From Candidatus Altarchaeales archaeon (GTDB lineage: Archaea; Altiarchaeota; Altiarchaeia; IMC4; QMZM01), in assembly GCA_003663045.1 (NCBI GenBank), contig QMZG01000062.1:1-6640 (forward strand): a stretch of DNA of 6,640 nt, written 5' to 3'. This document shows positions 1 through 5,004 of this stretch, in pieces. The position numbers and the translations under genes were made by a program. Numbering within the stretch: position 1 is the first letter of the stretch; every line of letters begins with the position of its first letter. The notes below the pieces were generated by a model. That model made no database searches. It saw nothing but the letters and a program-made list of their open reading frames with translations, and had not been told where the DNA came from.

Positions 1-200
1 ATCGTTTTAATATCATCTGATAGAGTGCAGGAAGCCTGCAGAAATCTCATCGTTTTAAAGATAAATCCAAATGCGGTGTTTTAAGCCGCAGTCTCTTGGT
101 TTATGCCGTTATTTCAGTCCAAATAACTTTTGTTTTAATGTGAACCCCGAAAATTGAATAGAACAAGAAGATTCATGAAATGTATTTTATTGGCTACTAA
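1..200. other. Noncoding stretch with three short hairpins
   Basis: I see no credible gene here on either strand. It holds three perfect inverted repeats: TGCAGG/CCTGCA with loop AAG (26-40), TGCGG/CCGCA with a 9-base loop (72-90), and GTTATTT/AAATAAC with a 6-base loop (108-127). The word ATCGTTTTAA occurs at 1-10 and 49-58, and GTTTTAA recurs near 76-83 and 133-139. It lies downstream of the minus-strand PRC-barrel gene, so it could be its 3' region or a small structured RNA. I found no tRNA arms and no convincing C/D box pair. Confidence 0.4.
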
Positions 201-488
201 TTAGTCCTTAGTTGCCTTCTTTTTTATCTTTTTTCCCTCTGTCTTTGGATTTTTCTTACAGATTATTATGTCACCTACCCTCACTACATCATTATAACCA
301 ATGCTTTCCTCCAGGATTATCCTTCTCACGTCCTCGCTGGGTAGTGTTCTGGCTTTAAAGGATCTTAAACTGAGACGCATTATCTCTCCCTTTTCTAAAT
401 TTAGGATAACATCCTCTACCTTACCTACATGTTCTGCCTTTTCTGTATAGATATCCATTCCATAGAATTGTGAGAGTCTCTTACTCAT
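201..488 (-). CDS. PRC-barrel domain protein
   Basis: A 95-residue soluble protein beginning MSKRLSQFYGMDIY. It has the form of small archaeal PRC-barrel proteins: a short lead, then 'GxDIYTEKAEHVGKVEDVILNLEKG', the strand-turn-strand signature of the fold in which a residue pair G-K precedes V-x-D-V-I-L (about residues 17-33). A segment about ramping to the DVVRVGDIIIC strand closes the barrel (residues 65-80), and the tail is Lys-rich (KKIKKKATKD). PRC-barrel domains act in RNA processing (RimM) and in photosynthetic reaction centres; the role of the stand-alone archaeal proteins is largely unknown, so no specific function is claimed. A longer reading from a TTG at 501-503 is possible, but the Shine-Dalgarno GGAGGG overlaps those codons and sits 7 bases before the ATG at 486-488, so the ATG is chosen. 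It is divergent from the TraB-family gene. Confidence 0.8.
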   Translation of the reverse strand: MSKRLSQFYGMDIYTEKAEHVGKVEDVILNLEKGEIMRLSLRSFKARTLPSEDVRRIILEESIGYNDVVRVGDIIICKKNPKTEGKKIKKKATKD

Positions 489-495
489 TTTATTA

Positions 496-501
496 CCCTC
501 C
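496..501 (-). promoter_or_regulatory. Shine-Dalgarno site deciding the PRC-barrel start
   Basis: GGAGGG on the minus strand, with a 7-base spacer before the ATG at 486-488. It overlaps the extra upstream codons of the TTG-initiated reading, which argues against that longer protein. It is the clearest ribosome binding site in the window. Confidence 0.8.
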
Positions 502-512
502 AATTAAGTATA

Positions 513-521
513 GTTTATAGT
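513..521 (+). promoter_or_regulatory. Probable TATA box for the TraB-nadX pair
   Basis: GTTTATAGT, centred about 42 bases before the ATG at 559. With archaeal TATA-to-start spacing of about 25 bases, transcription would begin near 543 and leave a leader of about 16 bases. No clear Shine-Dalgarno sequence precedes the ATG. The call rests on base pattern and spacing only. Confidence 0.4.
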
Positions 522-539
522 TTAATTATGTAAAGAAGA

Positions 540-549
540 GTATAAAAAT
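540..549 (-). promoter_or_regulatory. Probable TATA box for the PRC-barrel gene
   Basis: ATTTTTATAC on the minus strand. Usual archaeal spacing would put the transcript start near 518, giving a leader of about 30 bases that includes the GGAGGG site. It interleaves with the opposing TATA box at 513-521. Confidence 0.4.
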
Positions 550-558
550 CGTAATGAG

Positions 559-1380
559 ATGGTTATAAGGATTATTGGTACCGGACATATTCTGAGTAGG
601 AGTGTGGAGGAGGTTAGAACAGCCATATCTGAAGAGATGCCAGATGTGGTGGCCGTAGAATTAGATTTAAAGAGATTTCGTGCCCTTGAGGATGTGGGTT
701 TTAATCCAAAATCCTATCAAAGAAGGGTTTCTTTTAAGGATTTGATAGTTTCTTTGGTGGGAGGGGGGTCATTTCCTGTATTCTTAGAGGGCGTTCTGGC
801 TTTGATTCAGAAAGAGTTGGGTGAGAAGTACGGCATTTATCCTGGATCTGACATGTGCGCAGCGATCGTTTCTGCAAAGAATTCTGGCAGTAGGATAGCA
901 CTTATTGACAGGGATATCGAGATTACTATGAATCGATTAATGCGGGTTCCCCTGAGGGAGATCGTTCATTTGCTCCTTTCCAGAGGAGATAACTTAGAAC
1001 TTGTTTCTAGATTACTTAATAGTAATATTGAGGGAATTTTAGGGAAAGAAAACCTGGATATTATTATGGATAGACTAAAGAAAGAGATTCCCAATACCTA
1101 TAAGGTTCTGGTGGATGAGAGAGACCGGTATATGGCCCATACACTTCATAGAATTCAGAAAGAAAATCCTAGTGCTAAAATCTTGGCGGTGGTTGGTGCG
1201 GGTCATAAGAGGGGGATTTCAGAATATTTAGAAAGGATTGGGGAAGGCTATGGAACAGATATCCAAAAGATTCTAGAGATTAGACCAGTTTCAAGCGTTC
1301 GCATCCTTTTCCTAGTATTTATGGTCTTTGTTACCTTTATCTTAATAAAGTCTGGATTTTTGTTGATGAGGAAGAAATGA
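559..1380 (+). CDS. TraB/PrgY-family protein, short form with one C-terminal membrane segment
   Basis: A 273-residue protein of the TraB/PrgY/GumN family. The N-terminus has the GxxH-type motif GTGHIL (residues 7-12) followed by AVELD (32-36). A middle motif LIDRDIEITMNRL follows, and a late GAGHKRGI begins at residue 213. These His and acidic residues are the conserved, probably metal-binding positions of the family, which includes pheromone-shutdown protein PrgY and the Tiki metalloproteases. One hydrophobic segment, about residues 247-266, is followed by RKK, so the protein probably anchors in the membrane by its C-terminus with the soluble domain in the cytoplasm. From memory, archaeal relatives are often longer (near 400 residues) with several C-terminal membrane segments, so this is a compact form. 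No substrate is known for archaeal members. Its stop overlaps the nadX start as ATGA, suggesting co-translation. Confidence 0.8.
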   Translation: MVIRIIGTGHILSRSVEEVRTAISEEMPDVVAVELDLKRFRALEDVGFNPKSYQRRVSFKDLIVSLVGGGSFPVFLEGVLALIQKELGEKYGIYPGSDMCAAIVSAKNSGSRIALIDRDIEITMNRLMRVPLREIVHLLLSRGDNLELVSRLLNSNIEGILGKENLDIIMDRLKKEIPNTYKVLVDERDRYMAHTLHRIQKENPSAKILAVVGAGHKRGISEYLERIGEGYGTDIQKILEIRPVSSVRILFLVFMVFVTFILIKSGFLLMRKK

Positions 1381-2156
1381 ATCTGGCTATAATTGGTTGT
1401 GGCAATATTGGGGGAGCAATAGCAAGGGCTATTGATAAAGAACAGGGATTTAATCTGGTTGCTTTATTTGATATAGATCCCGAAAGGGCGGCTGCTCTCG
1501 AGAGGGAATTAAAATCCAAACCAGTAGTCATTAGTAGAATTGAAGATATACTGAAAGATAAGGACATCGACCTCGTGGTAGAATCGGCCTCTCAGGACGC
1601 AGTTAGGCACTACGGAATAAAAATTCTGGAATCTGGAAAAAATCTTATGATTATGAGTGTCGGGGCATTTACAGAGGATATTTTATTTGAGAGAATGAAA
1701 AGGATCGCAGAAGAAAAGAATCTGAAGGTCTATATCCCCTCTGGGGCAATTTTGGGGGTAGATGGTTTAAAGTCCGCAAATATGGCAAAGATCAATTCCG
1801 TTATGCTTACAACGAGAAAGAATCCCAAGAGCCTGGATGTTGATGTGGATAAGGAGACTATTCTTTATGAGGGCACCGCCAGAGAAGGTGTGAGAAAATA
1901 CCCAAAAAATGTGAATGTCGCATCTACATTGAGTTTGGCGGGAATTGGTTTGGATAAGACAAAATTGAAGATAATTGCAGATCCTTCTGTGGATAAAAAT
2001 ATTCATGAAATTAAAGTGAGGGGGGATTTTGGGGAATTTAATGTGAAAGTAGAAAATCTCTCGTGCCCAGAAAATCCAAAGACGAGTTATCTTGCTGTTT
2101 TATCTGCGATTGCTACTTTGAAGGGGATCAAAGAGGCGGTGCAGATAGGGACATAG
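1377..2156 (+). CDS. nadX: Probable L-aspartate dehydrogenase (NAD synthesis)
   Basis: A 259-residue NAD(P)-dependent dehydrogenase. The N-terminal Rossmann fold shows GCGNIGG (residues 7-13), then an acidic second strand ALFDIDPERA. The middle has VVESASQDAVRHYG, then IPSGAILGVDGLKSA, the signature of the aspartate dehydrogenase family. Near the C-terminus, a His in NIHEIKVRGDFG (His210) aligns by context with the catalytic His of known archaeal AspDH. The enzyme oxidises L-aspartate to iminoaspartate, which quinolinate synthase (NadA) uses in de novo NAD synthesis, so it replaces the flavin oxidase NadB. The length is slightly above the roughly 235-265 usual for the family. It starts at the ATGA overlap with the TraB gene, preceded by GAGGA 4 bases upstream. 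No nadA or nadC is in view. A homoserine dehydrogenase-like or other oxidoreductase is the alternative, but the SGA-x-x-G-x-D motif favours AspDH. Confidence 0.87.
   Translation: MNLAIIGCGNIGGAIARAIDKEQGFNLVALFDIDPERAAALERELKSKPVVISRIEDILKDKDIDLVVESASQDAVRHYGIKILESGKNLMIMSVGAFTEDILFERMKRIAEEKNLKVYIPSGAILGVDGLKSANMAKINSVMLTTRKNPKSLDVDVDKETILYEGTAREGVRKYPKNVNVASTLSLAGIGLDKTKLKIIADPSVDKNIHEIKVRGDFGEFNVKVENLSCPENPKTSYLAVLSAIATLKGIKEAVQIGT
1601..1613 (+). repeat. Third copy of the AGTTAGGCACTAC word
   Basis: AGTTAGGCACTAC inside nadX matches exactly 13 bases of the repeat at 2163-2178 in the same orientation. Here it encodes part of AVRHYG, so it could be chance or a shared origin with the intergenic copies. 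Confidence 0.5.
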
Positions 2157-2162
2157 AGAAAT

Positions 2163-2178
2163 AAAGTTAGGCACTACA
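2163..2178 (+). repeat. Left arm of 16-bp inverted repeat flanking serB and the OB-fold gene
   Basis: AAAGTTAGGCACTACA lies in the 25-base gap between the convergent nadX and serB stops. Its exact reverse complement is at 3758-3773. The identity stops at both ends of the 16 bases. Confidence 0.8.
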
Positions 2179-2181
2179 ACT

Positions 2182-3378
2182 CTACTTATTCTCACCACTC
2201 TTCAAATACCTCTCATTCACACCTAAGCAATATATCAATCCCTTCAGATTATTTTTAGTAATGCTGCCGTCTGCTACCTTTTTCAGAACCTCTTTGGCGT
2301 TAAATGCAATCCCAAGACCTGCATTCTTTAACATGATCTGATCATTTGCTCCATCACCTACCGCTACCACCTCCTCCCTGGAAATATTTTCCTTTTTCAT
2401 CAATTCCTCAAGAATCTCTGCCTTTTTCTTAGAATCAATAATATCTCCAGATATTTCACCAGTTAATTTCCCATCCCTTATAACGAGCTCATTGGCATAG
2501 GCATAGTCAAAACCCAATTTATTTTTTAATTCGTCTGTAAAGTAGGTAAATCCGCCACTGATGAGGGCTAATTTAAAACCCATCCCCTTCAATGTTCTAA
2601 TCAATTCCTCAGAACCGGGGGTTAGTTTCATATTATCTCTAATATTTTCAAGGACACTTACAGGAAGCCCTCTCAACATTGCCACCCTCTTTCTCAAAGA
2701 TTCTTTAAATTCTACCTTACCCTCCATCCCCCTTTCTGTTATCTCTGCCACCTCTGTTCCTACCCCCGCAGATTTTGCCAATTCATCAATGATTTCTGAA
2801 TTTATGATGGTGCCATCCATATCAAAAACAACCATGCGTTTTCTCCATCTGGAAATGTCCTCTGGCTGAACTACTATATCTACACCCACATCATCCCCCA
2901 CCTTTCTTAATCCCTCTCTTAATTTTTCTTTATCTGTTTCTCCAAGATCTACAGACATTTCCATAGCAAGTAATTCACCACGGGCGATCATCTTTATATG
3001 TTCTATATTTATCCCCAGATTTGACATAGTTCTGGATATCCCAGCAACAATACCGGGCTTATCTAAGCCCAAAATCGTAAGGGTTTGTATGTTCCTCCTC
3101 TTTGGTACAATCTTCTTTTTGTATTCAGAAAAAGGGATCGTTGTTATATCTACATCTAGATTATCAGAGCAATCCCTCAATATTCTCTTAACTCCTTCAT
3201 AGTCAACAGTAGAATTTTCTAAGTCAATCAACATGAACATTGAGAATAAGCCACGTATTACGCTCTGCTCTATATCCACAATATTAATATTAACATCTGC
3301 TAGTTTTTCTGTAATACCTGCCACCAACCCTCTTTTATCCTTTCCCAATACGGTCACTACAATTAATTTATCCTCCAT
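2182..3378 (-). CDS. serB: Phosphoserine phosphatase with two ACT domains
   Basis: A 398-residue cytoplasmic enzyme that removes phosphate from L-phosphoserine in the last step of serine synthesis. Two tandem ACT domains come first, about residues 5-80 and 97-172, each with the loop typical of serine-type ligand binding (KDKRGLVAG at 13-21, LDKPGIVAG at 105-113). The HAD phosphatase domain follows: the nucleophile motif DMDGT at 186-190 with Asp186 and Asp188, Glu195, the substrate segment FKESLRKRV (224-232), motif II SGGF at 274-277, the motif III Lys near 319, and motif IV GDGAND at 341-346. All the catalytic residues are present. The ACT-ACT-HAD order matches the mycobacterial SerB2 type, where ACT domains bind serine for feedback control, which is plausible but not shown here. 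The start ATG at 3376-3378 has no well-spaced Shine-Dalgarno. It is 17 bases after the OB-fold gene, so likely an operon. Confidence 0.93.
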   Translation of the reverse strand: MEDKLIVVTVLGKDKRGLVAGITEKLADVNINIVDIEQSVIRGLFSMFMLIDLENSTVDYEGVKRILRDCSDNLDVDITTIPFSEYKKKIVPKRRNIQTLTILGLDKPGIVAGISRTMSNLGINIEHIKMIARGELLAMEMSVDLGETDKEKLREGLRKVGDDVGVDIVVQPEDISRWRKRMVVFDMDGTIINSEIIDELAKSAGVGTEVAEITERGMEGKVEFKESLRKRVAMLRGLPVSVLENIRDNMKLTPGSEELIRTLKGMGFKLALISGGFTYFTDELKNKLGFDYAYANELVIRDGKLTGEISGDIIDSKKKAEILEELMKKENISREEVVAVGDGANDQIMLKNAGLGIAFNAKEVLKKVADGSITKNNLKGLIYCLGVNERYLKSGENK

Positions 3379-3395
3379 CCTTCTATTTCTACTTC

Positions 3396-3686
3396 TTACT
3401 TCTCGGCAACAGTAAGTTTTCCTAACCTGCCAGTACTTACTTGGAGTTCCCCTCTAAATTCTTTTACCCAACCATTCTCTATAACTACTTTATCTCCCGA
3501 CTTTACCTTATCTATCTGCTCATTCCAGAGGGTAAGTTTTATCTCACCACTTTCATCCTTTGCCCTAGCATTTGCTACCCTTCCAGTTCCCCTGAAGTTT
3601 ATAAACTCTCTGGGCTCCTCTACCTCTATAACCTCTAACTCCAAAACATCCACTGCCGAATTTGGTTGCAGATCTTTTACATTCAT
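3396..3686 (-). CDS. Single OB-fold protein, RPA/SOSS-B-like nucleic acid binder
   Basis: A 96-residue protein made of one OB-fold of the kind seen in RPA-related and SOSS-B-like single-stranded DNA binding proteins. Recognisable segments are LQPNSAVDVLELEVIEVEEPREF (roughly residues 6-28, first strands), the turn GTGRVANARAKDESGEIKLTLWN that holds the key GRVANAxAKDESG core (33-55), and DKVKSGDKVVIENGWVKEFRGELQVST ending in GRLGKL. The family usually binds ssDNA, or sometimes RNA, by stacking aromatic residues; the Trp of LTLWN and of NGWVKEF are candidates. No zinc finger or extra domain is present, so it may work with other subunits. It begins an apparent two-gene transcript with serB. The start ATG at 3684-3686 lacks a Shine-Dalgarno, consistent with a short leader from the TATA box near 3730-3738. 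Confidence 0.82.
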   Translation of the reverse strand: MNVKDLQPNSAVDVLELEVIEVEEPREFINFRGTGRVANARAKDESGEIKLTLWNEQIDKVKSGDKVVIENGWVKEFRGELQVSTGRLGKLTVAEK

Positions 3687-3729
3687 TTTAACATAATTTC
3701 AAATAATAGGTAAATATGTAAGTATGCAA

Positions 3730-3738
3730 GTATAAAAG
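3730..3738 (-). promoter_or_regulatory. Probable TATA box for the OB-fold-serB transcript
   Basis: CTTTTATAC on the minus strand, about 45-50 bases before the OB-fold start. Expected archaeal spacing puts the transcript start near 3710 with a leader of about 24 bases and no Shine-Dalgarno. The right arm of the 16-bp inverted repeat (3758-3773) lies 20 bases upstream, so it could be an operator. Confidence 0.4.
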
Positions 3739-3757
3739 ATGGAAAGATGGTGAGAAA

Positions 3758-3773
3758 TGTAGTGCCTAACTTT
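3758..3773 (-). repeat. Right arm of 16-bp inverted repeat flanking serB and the OB-fold gene
   Basis: The exact reverse complement of 2163-2178 (TGTAGTGCCTAACTTT on the plus strand). It lies between the presumed OB-fold promoter and the orphan dockerin tail, whose stop codon ends 3 bases away. Confidence 0.8.
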
Positions 3774-3775
3774 TT

Positions 3776-3811
3776 TCATCCATATTCCGCCCAGGCATTA
3801 ATCAAATCAAC
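3776..3811 (-). pseudogene. Orphan C-terminal dockerin-like tail
   Basis: This short minus-strand stretch reads VDLINAWAEYG and a TGA stop, matching the end (VVNLINAWA) of both dockerin-like repeats of the neighbouring gene. The reading frame has a stop a few codons before it and no start. Codon choices differ from the intact copies, so it looks like an old, diverged repeat remnant rather than a recent copy. Its first bases form one arm of hairpin 3806-3827. Confidence 0.6.
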
Positions 3812-3827
3812 CTGCAGACAGGTTGAT
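3806..3827. repeat. Perfect hairpin 1 (9-bp stem)
   Basis: ATCAACCTG (3806-3814), loop CAGA, CAGGTTGAT (3819-3827). It is the first of three consecutive perfect hairpins between the dockerin gene stop and the orphan dockerin tail. Confidence 0.8.
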
Positions 3828-3829
3828 CA

Positions 3830-3848
3830 CAGCCTTTAAGAAAGGCTG
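3830..3848. repeat. Perfect hairpin 2 (8-bp stem)
   Basis: CAGCCTTT (3830-3837), loop AAG, AAAGGCTG (3841-3848). It starts 2 bases after hairpin 1, so the two could stack coaxially in RNA. Confidence 0.8.
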
Positions 3849-3858
3849 GCGAAAGTAT

Positions 3859-3881
3859 GGGGTATTACTCCATAATACCCC
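3859..3881. repeat. Perfect hairpin 3 (9-bp stem)
   Basis: GGGGTATTA (3859-3867), loop CTCCA, TAATACCCC (3873-3881). It lies about 20 bases downstream of the minus-strand dockerin stop. No T-tract follows on either strand, so a standard terminator is not clear. Confidence 0.8.
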
Positions 3882-3900
3882 TTATCGAATTCCATCCATA

Positions 3901-4437
3901 TCAACTCCCTGCCCATGCATTTATAAGATTTACCACGTCCTCCAATTCTGCCTGACCCTGTGCCCACAGGTTTATAAAATCAACAACTTCCTCAAGAGTT
4001 ATCTCTCCACATGGTGGATAATCTCCTGGAAGTTCACAGACTGGGCCCTCTGCCCAGGCATTTATCAGATTTACCACATCCCCTAAATCTGCCTGACCCT
4101 GTACCCAGAGGTTTATAAAGTCCACTACTTCTTCTAAGGTTACCTCTCCACAAGTTGGATAATCTCCAGGGAGATCACACGGCCAGATTATCGTTGTGGT
4201 TGTTGTTACAGTGGTAGTTGTCGTAGTAAGTGGTAATGTAGTGGTTGTAGTTGTTGAGGTGGATGTAGTAGTTGTAGTCCCGGGTATTGTGGCTATAGAT
4301 GTGCTGGTTGATGTGCTTGTAGGTATTGTAGTAGTGATTGTCGTTGTAATAATTGTAGACGTTGTTATCGATGTTGTAGCGTAGATGTAGATGTGCTGGT
4401 TGTCGTGGTTATCGATGTTGTAGTAACAACAGCCCAA
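3901..4437 (-). CDS. Exported-protein C-terminus: Thr-rich linker and two dockerin-like repeats
   Basis: The open frame encodes about 178 residues, but only the part after about base 4380 reads sensibly: a Thr/Ser/Ile-rich linker of about 60 residues, then two dockerin-like repeats (C-x8-C, then TLEEVVDFINLW and DVVNLINAWA helices). Such low-complexity Thr linkers are typical of glycosylated cell-surface proteins, and dockerin-like modules usually mediate protein-protein attachment. There is no signal peptide or usable start: the frame opens only at a TTG, and its first 20 residues are the out-of-frame reading of a Thr-rich stretch that continues naturally in the neighbouring frame (NWAVVTTTSITTTT). 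This is therefore the 3' end of a longer gene broken by a frameshift near 4378-4395, unless the frame is disturbed by a sequencing error. Binding partner unknown; no cohesin is in view. Confidence 0.6.
   Translation of the reverse strand: MGCCYYNIDNHDNQHIYIYATTSITTSTIITTTITTTIPTSTSTSTSIATIPGTTTTTSTSTTTTTTLPLTTTTTTVTTTTTIIWPCDLPGDYPTCGEVTLEEVVDFINLWVQGQADLGDVVNLINAWAEGPVCELPGDYPPCGEITLEEVVDFINLWAQGQAELEDVVNLINAWAGS
3904..4179 (-). repeat. Tandem dockerin-like repeat, unit 141 bp (47 codons)
   Basis: Two adjacent copies: 4039-4179 (47 residues) and 3904-4038 (45 residues). They agree at 37 of the first 43 residues and the bases match in register at 141-bp spacing. Each has Cys at positions 1 and 10 and the core GDYPxCGExTLEEVVDFINLW. 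The classic dockerin calcium loop DxNxDG is not kept, which leaves the identity as dockerin-like rather than proven. Confidence 0.85.
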
Positions 4438-4805
4438 TTCAAAGTAACAGCGGTGGAATTTTGATTATTTGTTGTGTCATTAACCCGCACAGAAGTCCAG
4501 TTGTATTGTCCTTCTAATGTTATATTACACGGATTGGTTTTGTTGCAGATTATGTAAAACTCGGGATCTGCTTTACTATATCAACTGCTATGCATAGATT
4601 TCAGTGTCGTTAATTGCTTTGTTTGAGATTGTTGGTGGTGTTGTGTCAATTTTTATTGTCTGAGAATAACTTATTCCTTCTGTTGAGATTTGGACTGGTG
4701 TTGAATAGGTTAAGTTTGGGGTGCAGTTGTTTACTCACCGTTTCGTTAAATTGAGTCATCCTGTTGCAGTTAACTTATCACATTCTGTATATAAATTACC
4801 TCTCC
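4380..4805 (-). pseudogene. Decayed Ig-like domains of the dockerin adhesin
   Basis: The upstream continuation of the dockerin gene is readable only in pieces. From 4800 to 4591 one frame gives GNLYTECDKLTATG, a TGA (4758-4756), LNLTKR, a TGA (4737-4735), then 48 residues including NCTPNLTYSTPVQIS and IDTTPPTISNKAINDTEIYA, ending at a TAG (4590-4588). From 4580 a second frame continues ADPEFYIICNKTNPCNIT, EGQYNWTSVRVNDTT and a Thr-rich stretch until about 4380, where the dockerin frame, which is again the first frame, resumes. TTPP, NWT and VRVND segments are typical of bacterial and archaeal Ig-like surface domains. I read this as a secreted adhesin gene lost by two frameshifts and at least three stops. 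Upstream of 4805, pieces such as LHRALWWHFGNGSGE in another frame suggest more of it, but no frame stays open. Confidence 0.6.
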
Positions 4806-5004
4806 AGAGCCATTTCCAAAGTGCCACCAGAGTGCCCTGTGAAGGTCTGCGAAATCAGGGCGATAAAATCCCGGCATCATGGAAAATCAAAGTCCAGAAA
4901 CCCTGAAATTACAGACCTATTACAAAATTGTTTTAGACCTTTTACTGAACTATATAGTTCTCGTCTGGAAAACTAAGAATACAGGAAATGACCCCCCTCC
5001 CACA
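4806..5004. other. Gene-free stretch with palindrome and short direct repeat
   Basis: No convincing gene was found. It contains the 14-base perfect palindrome GAACTATATAGTTC (4947-4960) and a near-identical pair AGACCTATTAC (4913-4923) and AGACCTTTTAC (4935-4945). On the minus strand it lies between the Lon-like gene and the decayed adhesin, so the palindrome could include an old TATA element, but this is speculation. Confidence 0.4.

Noticed and set aside
1..139. CRISPR array or C/D-box RNA from the repeated ATCGTTTTAA and GATGA-like words
   Set aside because: Only a 10-base word recurs once at a fixed spacing, other copies are shorter and irregular, and no proper C and D box pair is present.
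501..503. TTG start giving a 100-residue PRC-barrel protein
   Set aside because: The strong GGAGGG overlaps these codons and is ideally placed for the downstream ATG.
3806..3881. Simple terminator for the dockerin gene
   Set aside because: No T-tract follows any of the hairpins on the minus strand, and three in series exceed what a terminator needs.
3823..4086. Plus-strand open frame of 87 codons opposite the dockerin repeats
   Set aside because: It is the complement of the repeated dockerin coding sequence, duplicated in register, with no recognisable domain.
4196..4384. Plus-strand Val-rich open frame of 62 codons
   Set aside because: Complement of the Thr-codon repeats; the Val-only composition is an artefact.
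4735..4758. TGA read as Trp (recoding)
   Set aside because: The TraB-family, PRC-side and Lon-like genes use ordinary stops, including TGA, and the same region is also frame-broken, so decay is the simpler explanation.
4721..4976. Plus-strand overlapping short open frames, 61 and 70 codons
   Set aside because: They have no domain or ribosome site and lie opposite decayed minus-strand surface-gene text.
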